Assembly (NCBI GenBank): GCA_902790595.1 | Contig: CADASL010000002.1 | Coordinates: forward strand, 1 to 64,000 | Direction: 5' to 3' | Origin: an uncultured Bacteroidales bacterium | GTDB lineage: Bacteria > Bacteroidota > Bacteroidia > Bacteroidales > SZUA-534 | DNA length: 64,000 bases | Part shown: positions 1-8,686 of the stretch, piece by piece | How the letters are laid out: every line of letters begins with the position of its first letter | How positions within the stretch are numbered: the stretch's first letter is position 1 | Translations under genes and position numbers: made by a program | Notes under the pieces: model-generated | What the model saw: the letters and a program-made list of their open reading frames with translations, nothing else | What the model was told of the DNA's origin: nothing | Database searches by the model: none

Positions 1-551
1 TATTCTTGTTTTGAATTTTCTTTCCATCCCTTATCCCATACATATGAAATGTATTGAGTCGTTTTCCCGTTACTGTCGTACTCATAGGTGCTTTTTGAAC
101 TATTCTTCCAATCAGTGTCCCAAATGTAAGTAGTGGATTGGGTTTGATTACCATTGCTGTTATGCTCATAAACGGATTTTGCTGAATTTTTCCAACCATT
201 ATTCCAAGTGTAAGAGTAATGTGTTGTATTTCCATTGTTGTCGTACTCGTAGGTGTATTTTAAATTGTTTTTCCACCCATTGTCCCAAGTATATATAACA
301 TATTGAGTTTGCTTCCCATTGTTATCATATTCATATGTGTACTTCATAGATTCTTTCCAACCTTTATCCCATACATATGAAATGTGTTGAGTCGTTTTCC
401 CATTACTGTCGTACTCATAGGTGCTTTTTGAACTATTTTTCCAATCATTATTTTCCCACGTATAACTCATTCCTGATTCACAAACCCAAATTGTTTTTGC
501 TGAACAAACCAGCGATAAACAAACAAATAATAAAAATATTAACTTTTTCAT
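1..551 (-). CDS. Secreted YEYD-repeat protein (DUF3836-like), 3' end outside window
   Basis: Reading leftwards from ATG at 551 there is an open frame to the window edge with no stop, so the gene is 5'-complete and 3'-truncated (183 codons visible). The product starts with a clear signal peptide (MKKLIFLLFVCLSLVCSA) followed by at least five tandem units of 27-29 residues, each with the pattern YxWxxxWKxxxKxxYEYDxNGxxTQ, and the start of a sixth. This repeat style resembles small Bacteroides secreted proteins annotated DUF3836; the assignment is tentative and function is unknown. Periplasmic or surface location is inferred. Base composition is clearly more AT-rich than the housekeeping genes to the right. 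Confidence 0.75.
   Translation of the reverse strand, partial: MKKLIFLLFVCLSLVCSAKTIWVCESGMSYTWENNDWKNSSKSTYEYDSNGKTTQHISYVWDKGWKESMKYTYEYDNNGKQTQYVIYTWDNGWKNNLKYTYEYDNNGNTTHYSYTWNNGWKNSAKSVYEHNSNGNQTQSTTYIWDTDWKNSSKSTYEYDSNGKTTQYISYVWDKGWKENSKQE
21..447. repeat. Near-identical 94-bp copies inside the YEYD-repeat gene
   Basis: Positions 21-114 and 354-447 match at 89 of 94 bases by eye, exactly 333 bp (111 codons, four protein repeat units) apart. The intervening units differ more, so the outer copies look like a recent duplication or gene-conversion product that preserves the reading frame. Confidence 0.75.
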
Positions 552-671
552 TTTTAATAGATTTTAAATTATTAAATACCAAATAAATACCCTGTTTACT
601 TTTTAACCCATTGTTCAATTATATGTCGTTTATCACAAACATAAAAAAGCGTGAAACTTAACTGTCTCCCG

Positions 672-792
672 CTTCAAGAAGGTAATTTGGCGTAACCTGG
701 CGTAAACGAAATAAGTCAAGCCCACGCCAAAGCGTGGCATCTTGTACTTATTTCTTTCTTACGCCTAAAAATCGCCAAATTTTTTCTTGAAG
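672..792. repeat. 121-bp imperfect palindrome with nested hairpin
   Basis: The left arm 672-716 (CTTCAAGAA...AATTTGGCG...GGCGTAA...AAATAAGT) pairs with the right arm 746-792 with a few mismatches and small bulges. The loop carries its own stem: CAAG/CTTG at 717-720/741-744 and CCACGC/GCGTGG at 722-727/732-737. It lies in the 515-bp gene-free stretch 552-1066 between two minus-strand genes. It could be a MITE-like element, a structured RNA or a transcription barrier. Apart from this and the repeats at 968-1026, I see only AT-rich DNA in that stretch. Confidence 0.8.
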
Positions 793-967
793 AAAGAAAT
801 AGCCTAATGCTATATTTTATTGTATTTTAATCTTTTTCTGTTTTCTTTATTACTCCTTTTTTAAATTTAAACTCTTGCCAAAAAACTGATTTAAATGGCA
901 TCAATTAGTTTCAAAGATAGAAATATAATGGAAACTATAAATGAGAAAATTTGGAAAACACAACATT

Positions 968-1026
968 TTCCAAAAATCTTATAATAATTTCGGAATCGAT
1001 TCCAAAAATCTTATAACAAATTCGGA
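968..1026. repeat. Two 27-bp direct repeats joined by a 12-bp palindrome
   Basis: TTCCAAAAATCTTATAA starts both copies (968-994 and 1000-1026), each ending in TTCGGA; they differ at a few positions. The junction GGAATCGATTCC (992-1003) is a perfect palindrome. They sit just downstream of the DUF4268 gene. Confidence 0.7.
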
Positions 1027-1046
1027 TTTTACGTTATCATCAACAC

Positions 1047-1070
1047 GGACGCGGCACGCCACGTCCCTAC
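1047..1070 (-). repeat. GTAGGGACG-type dispersed hairpin
   Basis: On the minus strand this is GTAGGGACGTGGCGTGCCGCGTCC, one of four related short palindromes in the window (also 14692, 31751, 35405). The TAG in it is the stop codon of the DUF4268 gene. Confidence 0.6.
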
Positions 1071-1537
1071 ATATACTTGAATTTCTCCTCCAACACAGGC
1101 AGAATATCGCTGAAATTATCTTGCAGGGGCAGCATTGTGCTGAACATAAACTCATACATTTCGGGCCACGTGGCGCGGTTGTGGAAGTTCAGGTCGGTGC
1201 GCTCACAGTAGGCGCGCATTACGGGTTTGCCAACGTCAAGTTTATGATTGTCTGTCCAATGCAGCGGTGCGGGCAGGTCGGTTTCGAGTATGGGCGCATA
1301 ACGGCGCAACTCGCTGTAGATTTCGGCGCGGCGGCTCTCGCTGCGGGCGTTCACCTCAACCACCGTGCGAATCCACTTGCAGTCAAGGTCGAACTTGAGT
1401 TCGAGCCCCTTGATTCCTGTTTTGTAAAGCATCCATTCGACTGGCCGCCCCAACCTGACCGACTGGCAGCGGCTGTAGTTGGCAAAGCCGTTCCAGAAAT
1501 CGGTCATCAGTTGACGGGCCTCGTCCTTACTGTACAT
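1067..1537 (-). CDS. DUF4268 domain protein
   Basis: A 156-residue soluble protein without signal peptide or membrane segment. The N-terminal stretch (SKDEARQLMTDFWNGFANYS) and the central LKFDLDCKWIRTVVEVNAR block match my memory of the Bacteroidetes DUF4268 family, whose members are about this length; no biochemical role is established. The ATG overlaps the last 11 bp of the PfkB kinase gene, so the two are probably one translationally coupled transcript. The stop codon lies inside a dispersed GTAGGGACG hairpin, so the extreme C-terminus is set by a repeat. Confidence 0.75.
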   Translation of the reverse strand: MYSKDEARQLMTDFWNGFANYSRCQSVRLGRPVEWMLYKTGIKGLELKFDLDCKWIRTVVEVNARSESRRAEIYSELRRYAPILETDLPAPLHWTDNHKLDVGKPVMRAYCERTDLNFHNRATWPEMYEFMFSTMLPLQDNFSDILPVLEEKFKYM

Positions 1538-2444
1538 TCAGGTTCTTTATGAAATTCCACGACAGGTAGTTCTCGTAACTCATACAAACCTGCGCGGCAA
1601 ACTCATTGGCCGTTTTCAGAACTGGCAGCCACTCAACCTGCGTGCCATCGATAACATTCTTAATCTGTGACAGTTGCGACAATTGGTAAACCAGTCCAGC
1701 GGTGAACGTATCGCCTGCGCCAATGGTGCTCACTGGCTCAATATCGCAGCCGTTAATGTGGGTATTGCCCAGCATCGAAAACTCCTCGGCGCCGTTCTTT
1801 CCTTTGGTCACAATCAGCGATTTAGCACCCAACTCGCTCACTTTGTTCCAAACCTCGCTGCTGTCGGTGGTCTTGAAAATGGTCTCGAAATCCTCGTCAG
1901 AGCCCTTAACCAAATGCGCAAGTCGCACACAATCTTCAATATACGGCATCAGTTGAGCCAGACGCGGCTTGTCCGACGCGCGGAAATTGGGGTCGTAAAC
2001 CAGGAACGCGCCGTTCTCTTTGGCCTTTTGCAGGAACGATTTGAGCACCTCGTGGGCGCGGCTGTTCAAAATGAAGAACGAGCCGAAGATTATCACGTCG
2101 CCGCGGTGAATGTTTGGGAACTTCATCAGCGTATAATCCTCTAAATCATCCTTATAGAAGGTGTAGTGCGCCTTGTTCTGCTTGTCAAGGTGCGCAAAGG
2201 CCAGATTGGTGCGAATGGCGTCGGACATATAAATATAGTTGGCGCCCACCTTGTTTTTGGCCAGGAAATCGAGAATCAAACGCCCGTTCTGGTCGAACGA
2301 CAGGTACGAAATGTGGTTGACGGGCATTCCCAAACGCCCTAAAGTGATTGCTGTGTTCAGCATTGAGCCACCTGGCTTCGCCCTCATATTATCGAAATCG
2401 TGGGTAATGATATCCAGAACAATTTCGCCCAAAGTGTAAATCAT
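1527..2444 (-). CDS. PfkB-family carbohydrate kinase (fructokinase-like)
   Basis: This 305-residue cytoplasmic kinase would transfer phosphate from ATP to a sugar hydroxyl. The substrate-binding GG motif is visible as KPGGSMLNTAITLGRLG (about residues 23-39) and the ATP/anion-hole motif as STIGAGDTFTAGL (about 240-252), where the Asp of GAGD is the catalytic base. Length and motifs fit ribokinase/fructokinase members. Substrate cannot be read from sequence; fructose is the usual guess in Bacteroidetes. It is followed with overlap by DUF4268 and preceded, 164 bp upstream, by the phosphohexomutase gene; the gap holds only TTTAAAG/TTACC low-complexity repeats. Confidence 0.88.
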   Translation of the reverse strand: MIYTLGEIVLDIITHDFDNMRAKPGGSMLNTAITLGRLGMPVNHISYLSFDQNGRLILDFLAKNKVGANYIYMSDAIRTNLAFAHLDKQNKAHYTFYKDDLEDYTLMKFPNIHRGDVIIFGSFFILNSRAHEVLKSFLQKAKENGAFLVYDPNFRASDKPRLAQLMPYIEDCVRLAHLVKGSDEDFETIFKTTDSSEVWNKVSELGAKSLIVTKGKNGAEEFSMLGNTHINGCDIEPVSTIGAGDTFTAGLVYQLSQLSQIKNVIDGTQVEWLPVLKTANEFAAQVCMSYENYLSWNFIKNLNVQ

Positions 2445-2608
2445 AACACCAAAGTTTTAAGTTTCCAAAACATTTCCGCTTTACGCAATGCTTAAAAAAA
2501 AGTTTAGAGTTTAGGGGTAAGGGGTTAGAGTTTAAAGTTTAAAGTTTAAAGTTTTACCTTTCCCTTTTCCCTCTCACCTCTTACCACTTACCTCTACCCC
2601 TTACCTTT

Positions 2609-4351
2609 TCAAGCCAACTTCAAATCGCTGCAGATTGCCGCAATCTTGTCGTTCAGTTTGTTGGCAACGGCTTGATATTCAGACGCGTTGGCCAATGGCA
2701 TTTTTGTGCCGATATAGAACTTGATTTTCGGCTCGGTTCCCGACGGACGAACCGAAACAATGGTGCCGTCGGCGGTAATGAACTGCAGAACGTTCGATTT
2801 TGGCAGTGTGATTTCGGTCTCGGCCTTGGTCTTTTGGTCGACGGCCTTACCAAGTTTGTAGTCTTTAATGCAAACAACCTCAGAACCAGCAATTTGCTTG
2901 GGCGGGTTGCTACGGAAGTCGGTCATCATCTGCTGAATCTCCTCAGCGCCCGATTTGCCCTTCTTCACAACGTTTATCAGTTTCTCGCGATAGAATCCGT
3001 AGCGGACGTAGATTTCTGCCAGCAGGTCGAACAGCGACTTGCCCTGGCTGAACGCCCACGCTGCGGCCTCGGCAATCAATGAAGAAGACATCACAGCGTC
3101 TTTGTCGCGCACAAAATCGCCGCAAAGGTAGCCGTACGATTCCTCGCCACCGCCAATGAACTGCTTCTTGCCCTCGTTGCGCTTAATGGCATCGGCAATG
3201 AACTTGAAGCCTGTGAGCACGTCGTAGTACTCAACACCGAAATCTTTTGCCATCGCGGCAAGCAACTCGGTAGTTACTATAGTCTTGACAATGAACTCTT
3301 TGCCTTTCAGTTTGCCGTTCTCTTTCCACTTGTTCAAAAGATAGTAGATAAGGATTGAGCCCGTCTGGTTGCCGTTGAGCAGTTCAAACTCGCCCTTGTT
3401 ATTTTTGGCTGCAATGCCCACGCGGTCGGCGTCGGGGTCGGTGGCGATAACCAGTTCAGCGCCAGTCTCTTTCGCCTTCTCAATGGCCATTGCCATTGCG
3501 GCTGGCTCCTCGGGGTTCGGCGATTTGACGGTTGGGAAGTTGCCGTCGCTAACGTCCTGTGCATCAACGTGAATAATATTTTCGAAGCCGTAGTTTTTCA
3601 GGCTTGCGGGCACAAGGCGCACACCCGTTCCGTGAATCGGGGTGTAGACAATCTTCATATCCTTGTGCTTGGCGATAATCTCTGGCGACAGCGTAAGTGC
3701 CTTAATACGTTCAAGATACGGTTTGTCAACATCGTCGCCGATAATGGTGATTCCGTCGTTGCCCTTGCCCCATTTCACCTCATCGACCGAAGTGATTTTC
3801 TGCACTTCATTTATAATATTGGTGTCGTGCGGTGCGATAATCTGCGCTCCATCGTCCCAATAAACCTTGTAGCCGTTGTACTCTTTGGGGTTGTGCGAAG
3901 CGGTTACAACCACGCCGCTCTGGCAGCCCAGATAGCGGATTGCGAACGAGAGTTCGGGTGTCGGACGCAGAGAATCAAACAGATAGACTTTGATTCCGTT
4001 TGCCACGAAAATTCGTGCAGCAGCCTCGCAGAAGGTGCGGCCGTTGTTGCGGCTGTCGTGAGCCAGCGCCACCTTTATCTCTTTGCCAGCAAACTGCTTG
4101 AGCAGATAGTTGCAAAGGCCTTGTGTGGCCATTCCCACGGTGTAGATATTCATTCGGTTGGTGCCCGCGCCCATAATTCCGCGCAAGCCGCCTGTACCGA
4201 ATTCCAAATCGCGGTAGAACGACTCAACGAGTTCATTCTCATCGTTTTCCATCATATTTTTCACCTGCTTCTTTGTCTCTTCGTCGATTGAAGCGGTGTT
4301 GAGCCACGCCTGAGCGCGCTGCTTAACGGTTTGTAATAAATCTGATTGCAT
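2609..4351 (-). CDS. Phosphoglucomutase/phosphomannomutase (PGM2-type)
   Basis: This alpha-D-phosphohexomutase interconverts hexose 1- and 6-phosphates through a phosphoserine. The 580-residue length fits the long PGM2/PgcA-like branch. The motifs in order are: active-site serine loop TASHNPKEYNGYKVYWDDG; metal-binding DPDADRVGIA; sugar-binding GGEESYGYL; and phosphate-binding RPSGTEPKIKFYI near the C-terminus. It is cytoplasmic. It supplies sugar 1-phosphates for nucleotide-sugar synthesis, consistent with rfbD just upstream on the same strand. The 155-bp gap between the two is filled with GGTGAATCGGTGAATTG-type repeats, so cotranscription is uncertain. Confidence 0.93.
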   Translation of the reverse strand: MQSDLLQTVKQRAQAWLNTASIDEETKKQVKNMMENDENELVESFYRDLEFGTGGLRGIMGAGTNRMNIYTVGMATQGLCNYLLKQFAGKEIKVALAHDSRNNGRTFCEAAARIFVANGIKVYLFDSLRPTPELSFAIRYLGCQSGVVVTASHNPKEYNGYKVYWDDGAQIIAPHDTNIINEVQKITSVDEVKWGKGNDGITIIGDDVDKPYLERIKALTLSPEIIAKHKDMKIVYTPIHGTGVRLVPASLKNYGFENIIHVDAQDVSDGNFPTVKSPNPEEPAAMAMAIEKAKETGAELVIATDPDADRVGIAAKNNKGEFELLNGNQTGSILIYYLLNKWKENGKLKGKEFIVKTIVTTELLAAMAKDFGVEYYDVLTGFKFIADAIKRNEGKKQFIGGGEESYGYLCGDFVRDKDAVMSSSLIAEAAAWAFSQGKSLFDLLAEIYVRYGFYREKLINVVKKGKSGAEEIQQMMTDFRSNPPKQIAGSEVVCIKDYKLGKAVDQKTKAETEITLPKSNVLQFITADGTIVSVRPSGTEPKIKFYIGTKMPLANASEYQAVANKLNDKIAAICSDLKLA

Positions 4352-4506
4352 ATTTTAAAGTTTTGGTAAATCGGTGAATTGTTTAATCGGTGAATCGGTG
4401 AATTGAATGGTAAGTGGTAAGTGTTTAGTGTTTAGTTTAACTGGTTTAATCAAAAGTCATCCAATCAATTATGCCTTATCGCCATTTAATTGTTCATTGT
4501 TAATTA

Positions 4507-5391
4507 TTAATTGTTCATTTCTTTCAATTTCTTCAACATAACATCAAGACTATCTGTCCAATACGGAATGGTAATGCCGAATTTTGTTTTTATTTTCGAC
4601 TTGTCGAGCACCGAGAAGGCTGGCCTTTTGGCGGGTGTGGGGTACTGCTCGCTGCGGATGGGGTTTACCCGGCAGTTGATGTTCTCGTGGCGCAGAATGT
4701 GCTGCGTGAAATCGTACCAACTGCACACGCCCTCGTTGGTGTAGTGGAAAAGGTCGGGGTAAGGTTTCGGCATTGCTTGCAACTGCGGCAGAATCTGCAG
4801 AATGGCGTCGGCAAGGTCGCGGGCGTAGGTTGGTGTGCCCACCTGGTCGAAAACCACGTTCAGTTCGTCGCGCTCGGTGCCGTATTTTATCATCGACTTA
4901 ACGAAATTCTTCCCGTAAGTTGAATAAAGCCAGGCAGTTCTGATTACAATGGCGCGAATGTCGGAATAGAGAATCAGACGCTCGGCATCGTTTTTGGTCT
5001 TGCCGTAAATAGAACTCGGAATCGGCACGTCTTCTTCGTCATACGGACGATTCTTCTCGCCATCGAACACGTAGTCGGTGGAAATTTGAATCAGGAAGAA
5101 ACCGTATTTGCCAGCCATCTCAACCAGCATATCGACAGCCGTGGTGTTGAGTTTGAAAGCCAGTTCCTGGTTCGTCTCGGCGGCATCGACAGCGGTGTAT
5201 GCGGCACAGTTTATCAGGAAATCGAATTTCGGTTGGCTTTGAAAATAGGCGTTTAGCGAATCGATGTTGGTGATGTCGAGTTCGGCCACATCGGTAAACG
5301 TGAACTCATAATCGGTGTATTTGGCCGACAACTCACGTAACTCGCTTCCCAACTGACCATTAGCGCCTGTAACTAATATTCTGCACTTCAT
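4507..5391 (-). CDS. rfbD: dTDP-4-dehydrorhamnose reductase
   Basis: The last step of dTDP-L-rhamnose synthesis: NAD(P)H reduction of dTDP-4-keto-L-rhamnose. The short-chain dehydrogenase fold shows the nucleotide motif TGANGQLG near the N-terminus, the STDYVFDG block, and the catalytic pair in YGKTKNDAE (YxxxK). I place the start at ATG 5391 (MKCRILVTGANGQLG); an in-frame TTG at 5403 adds four residues and is less likely. This gives 294 residues, usual for RfbD. rfbA, rfbB and rfbC are not adjacent. The product feeds O-antigen, capsule or glycoprotein glycans. Confidence 0.92.
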   Translation of the reverse strand: MKCRILVTGANGQLGSELRELSAKYTDYEFTFTDVAELDITNIDSLNAYFQSQPKFDFLINCAAYTAVDAAETNQELAFKLNTTAVDMLVEMAGKYGFFLIQISTDYVFDGEKNRPYDEEDVPIPSSIYGKTKNDAERLILYSDIRAIVIRTAWLYSTYGKNFVKSMIKYGTERDELNVVFDQVGTPTYARDLADAILQILPQLQAMPKPYPDLFHYTNEGVCSWYDFTQHILRHENINCRVNPIRSEQYPTPAKRPAFSVLDKSKIKTKFGITIPYWTDSLDVMLKKLKEMNN

Positions 5392-5571
5392 TTCACACGT
5401 CAAATTTTTAACAAGTGGCTAAAATAGCAATTTGAGTAAAATGTTTTTCCGGCTGACGGCGGAAAATCGCACTATTTATAAACAAGTTTTTATGGGGGCG
5501 GGTGTATGAATTACATTTTTTGAATTACGAAACGATTATCCTATTCGCCGATTCACCAATCCAAAAATTCT

Positions 5572-5579
5572 TACTTTTG
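5572..5579 (+). promoter_or_regulatory. Bacteroidetes -7 element for proC
   Basis: TACTTTTG matches TAnnTTTG and lies 22 bp before the proC start codon. No convincing -33 TTTG is visible at the expected distance. Confidence 0.6.
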
Positions 5580-5601
5580 CGCATCTGAAAAACAAAAAAC
5601 T

Positions 5602-6381
5602 ATGAAACTTACGGTGATTGGTGCCGGCAATATGGGCGGGGCGCTCATACACGGCTGGGCAAAGAGTGGCAAGGTTGAGAGCATTACCATTGCCGACAAA
5701 AACGAACAACTGCTTACCGATTTCAAGGCGAAATATCCGCAGTTGACCACAACTACCGACAACGTTGCAGCCGCAAAGGGCGCCGACATTATTATATTGG
5801 TGGTAAAACCCTGGCTGATGCCGACGGTTATTGGAGAGATTAAGCCCGTGCTCGACCTGAAACGGCAGATTGTGGTTTCGGACGCTGCCAACTTCACCAC
5901 CGACAAACTGGCCGAAGCGCTTGGCGCCGATGGCAATCTGCTGTACGTGATACCCAACATTGCCGCCGAATTTGGTGCAAGTATGAGTTTCATAGCCAAA
6001 GGCAAATCAACCACCGACGCCGCTCTGGCACAGGTGAAAGGCCTTTACGACATTGTTGGCGACACGCTTGTTGTGGCCGAGAATCTTGTAGGTCCCGGAA
6101 TGATGATGGCCAGCTGCGGCATTGCCTACGTGATGCGCTACATCCGAGCACAAATGGAGGGCGGCTGCGAGATGGGCTTCTACCCTGCCCAAGCCAAGCA
6201 GATTGCGCTGCAGACGATGCAGGGCGCAGTGTCGCTGCTGAAAGAGACCGGCTGGCATCCCGAAGAAGCCATCGACAAGGTGACAACCCCCGGCGGCGTG
6301 ACCATCAAAGGCTTGAACGAACTGGACCACGCTGGATTCAACAGCGCCGTTATCCGCTCGCTGAAGGCGGGACTGAAGTAA
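5602..6381 (+). CDS. proC: Pyrroline-5-carboxylate reductase
   Basis: The final step of proline synthesis: NAD(P)H reduction of 1-pyrroline-5-carboxylate. The Rossmann motif VIGAGNMGGAL opens the protein, VVKPW marks the cofactor-domain edge, and the C-terminal dimer/active-site region carries MASCGIAYV, followed by TTPGGVTIKGLNEL, the ProC signature. In many family members the first of these reads GSGPAY, so the CGIAY variant is slightly unusual. At 259 residues it has normal length. It is divergent from rfbD and has its own -7 element, so it is probably monocistronic. Confidence 0.94.
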   Translation: MKLTVIGAGNMGGALIHGWAKSGKVESITIADKNEQLLTDFKAKYPQLTTTTDNVAAAKGADIIILVVKPWLMPTVIGEIKPVLDLKRQIVVSDAANFTTDKLAEALGADGNLLYVIPNIAAEFGASMSFIAKGKSTTDAALAQVKGLYDIVGDTLVVAENLVGPGMMMASCGIAYVMRYIRAQMEGGCEMGFYPAQAKQIALQTMQGAVSLLKETGWHPEEAIDKVTTPGGVTIKGLNELDHAGFNSAVIRSLKAGLK

Positions 6382-6638
6382 AGGGTGAGAGGGAAAGGTT
6401 TAGTGGGGAGAGGTTAGAGTTTAGACTACAGACTACAGACAACGGACGGGGTTTGGTGAATCGGTGAATCGTTTAGTTTTGGACTACGGACTACAGACAA
6501 CGGACAAGATTTGGTGAACTGGTGAATCGGTGAATTAAAAGGTTTAGATGTTTAACATAGCACCTAACTTCTAAATCCTAAATCCTAAATCCTAACTTTA
6601 TTATTCGTCAGCACCTTTCTGCCTGACTATAAATTCAG
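6382..6638. repeat. Low-complexity spacer before rpsA
   Basis: The stretch holds imperfect copies of ACTACAGACAACGGAC (6424-6445 and 6482-6504), GGTGAATCGGTGAATT units and a CTAAATC heptamer run near 6571-6597. No gene, RNA or terminator is apparent; this style of filler recurs throughout the window. Confidence 0.6.
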
Positions 6639-6670
6639 TTTGCATTTCTCGCGCAAAGACTATACCTTTG
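6639..6670 (+). promoter_or_regulatory. rpsA promoter (TTTG-N20-TACCTTTG)
   Basis: TTTG at 6639-6642 is followed after 20 nt by TACCTTTG at 6663-6670, an almost ideal Bacteroidetes primary-sigma promoter. The predicted leader is about 45 nt, AT-rich and without a Shine-Dalgarno sequence. Confidence 0.8.
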
Positions 6671-6719
6671 TGCGATTTTTTAAAAATAATGTCTAACTCA
6701 TTAATTTATTTAAAATTAA

Positions 6720-8612
6720 ATGGAAAAAGAGAATCAGAAAACTCAAGAAATTGAGAGCGAAGAGGCATTCGAACTTGCCGCTCCGCAGCAACAACAAGTG
6801 GTGAAACCAGAAGATTTCGACTGGGACGCCTACGAAAACGGTGGCACCGTATCTAGTTCAGAGCGCGGCCAACTCGAGGAAATGTACAGCAACACTCTCT
6901 CGTCAATCACTGAAAATGAGGTTATTGAGGGAACAATCGTTGCAATGAACAAACGCGAGGCTTTGGTCAACATCGGCTACAAATCGGAAGGCGTTATCAA
7001 TATGAACGAGTTCCGCTACAACCCCGATTTGAAGGTTGGCGACAAAGTTGAGGTTTATGTTGAAAGCCAGGAAGACCGCAACGGTCAGCTTTCACTTTCG
7101 CACAAGAAAGCACGCGCACTGCGCTCTTGGGACCGCGTCAACCAGGCACTGGAGCAAGACGAAATCATCAAGGGTTACATCAAGTGCCGCACAAAGGGTG
7201 GTATGATTGTCGATGTATTCGGCATCGAGGCCTTCCTGCCAGGCTCACAAATCGACGTGAAGCCAATCCGCGACTACGATGTATTCGTTGGCAAGACTAT
7301 GGAGTTCAAAGTTGTGAAAATCAACCACGAATTCAAGAATGTTGTTGTTTCGCACAAGGCTCTCATCGAGGCTGAGCTCGAGCAACAGAAGAAAGACATC
7401 ATCTCGAAACTCGAGAAGGGTCAGGTTCTTGAGGGAACTGTTAAAAATATCACATCTTACGGTGTATTCATCGACCTTGGCGGTGTTGACGGACTCATCC
7501 ACATCACCGACCTGTCGTGGGGCCGCATCCAGCATCCTGAGGAAATCGTTCAGCTCGACCAGAAGCTCAACGTTGTTATCCTTGACTTCGACGACGACAA
7601 GAAACGCATTGCTCTCGGCCTGAAACAGCTGACTCCGCATCCGTGGGACGCTCTTGACCCGAACCTGAAGGTTGGCGACAAGGTTAAGGGTAAAGTTGTT
7701 GTGATGGCTGACTACGGTGCATTTGTTGAGATTGCCCCGGGCGTTGAAGGCCTTATCCACGTATCGGAAATGTCGTGGTCGCAGCATCTGCGCAGCGCCA
7801 ACGAGTTCCTGAACGTTGGTGACGAGGTTGAGGCTGTTATTCTGACACTCGACCGCGAGGAGCGCAAAATGTCGCTTGGTATGAAGCAGTTGAAACCCGA
7901 TCCGTGGGAGAAGATTGCCGACCAATACGCTGTTGGCACAAAACACACCGCAAAAGTTCGCAACTTCACCACATTCGGTGTATTTGTTGAGATTGAGGAA
8001 GGTGTTGACGGCCTCATCCACATCTCTGACCTGTCGTGGACCAAGAAAATCAAACACCCTGCAGAATTCACCACCATTGGTGCCGACATCGACGTTGTTG
8101 TTCTCGAAATCGACAAGGAGAACCGCCGTCTGCGCCTTGGCCACAAACAATTGGAGGAGAATCCTTGGGACGTATTCGAGACATTGTTCACCGTTGATTC
8201 AATCCACGAAGGAACAATCATCGAGCTGACTGAGAAGGGTGCCGTTGTAGCTCTGCCTTACGGCGTTGAGGGCTTCGCAACTCCGAAACATCTTGTAAAG
8301 GAAGACGGTACACAAGCCAAACTCGACGAGAAACTCGATTTCAAGGTTATTGAGTTCAACAAAGAAGGCCGCAAGATTATTGTAAGCCACTCTCGCATCT
8401 TCGAAGACGCAAAACGCGGCGAGGAGAAGAGCAAGAAGGATTCGGCTGCAAAAGCAACAAAGAAGGCAACCAAGAAAATCGCCGACAGCATTGAAAAAAC
8501 AACGCTTGGCGACATTGCCGAACTGGCCGCTTTGAAGGACGAAATGGCTCAGGCCGAGAAACCGAAAGCCGCTAAAAAAGCTAAAAAAGACGACGCTGCA
8601 GAAGAAAAATAA
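6720..8612 (+). CDS. rpsA: 30S ribosomal protein S1
   Basis: A 630-residue, multi-domain RNA-binding protein of the small subunit. After an acidic N-terminal extension (about residues 1-60) there are six S1/OB repeats; the better conserved ones show the motif YGVFIDLGGVDGLIHITDLSW and close relatives (about 245-265, 330-350, 415-435). The C-terminus is a Lys/Ala-rich tail. Such extended N- and C-terminal tails are normal in Bacteroidetes S1. S1 is expected to matter particularly here because leaders lack Shine-Dalgarno sites. Codon use is biased towards GTT, GGT and CGC, as expected for a highly expressed gene, and a near-consensus promoter precedes it. Confidence 0.97.
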   Translation: MEKENQKTQEIESEEAFELAAPQQQQVVKPEDFDWDAYENGGTVSSSERGQLEEMYSNTLSSITENEVIEGTIVAMNKREALVNIGYKSEGVINMNEFRYNPDLKVGDKVEVYVESQEDRNGQLSLSHKKARALRSWDRVNQALEQDEIIKGYIKCRTKGGMIVDVFGIEAFLPGSQIDVKPIRDYDVFVGKTMEFKVVKINHEFKNVVVSHKALIEAELEQQKKDIISKLEKGQVLEGTVKNITSYGVFIDLGGVDGLIHITDLSWGRIQHPEEIVQLDQKLNVVILDFDDDKKRIALGLKQLTPHPWDALDPNLKVGDKVKGKVVVMADYGAFVEIAPGVEGLIHVSEMSWSQHLRSANEFLNVGDEVEAVILTLDREERKMSLGMKQLKPDPWEKIADQYAVGTKHTAKVRNFTTFGVFVEIEEGVDGLIHISDLSWTKKIKHPAEFTTIGADIDVVVLEIDKENRRLRLGHKQLEENPWDVFETLFTVDSIHEGTIIELTEKGAVVALPYGVEGFATPKHLVKEDGTQAKLDEKLDFKVIEFNKEGRKIIVSHSRIFEDAKRGEEKSKKDSAAKATKKATKKIADSIEKTTLGDIAELAALKDEMAQAEKPKAAKKAKKDDAAEEK

Positions 8613-8653
8613 TTTTTTCTGAATGATTTTATAGCACGATGAATTGTTTTTTC

Positions 8654-8661
8654 TATATTTG
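8654..8661 (+). promoter_or_regulatory. -7 element for the STAS-rnz pair
   Basis: TATATTTG fits TAnnTTTG and lies 25 bp upstream of the STAS gene. It suggests that STAS and rnz are transcribed separately from rpsA. Confidence 0.6.
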
Positions 8662-8686
8662 GTAACAGAAACAAATCACATCTGAT

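Noticed and set aside
1..551. CRISPR array in the left-end repeats
   Set aside because: The units are coding, with a 81-87-bp period, no constant repeat/variable spacer pattern and a signal-peptide start.
941..1552. 203-codon plus-strand frame
   Set aside because: It lies opposite the DUF4268 gene, has no family resemblance, and its first part runs through repeats.
7245..8150. Long minus-strand frame opposite rpsA
   Set aside because: An antisense shadow caused by the codon bias of rpsA; Val/Asn-rich and without motifs.
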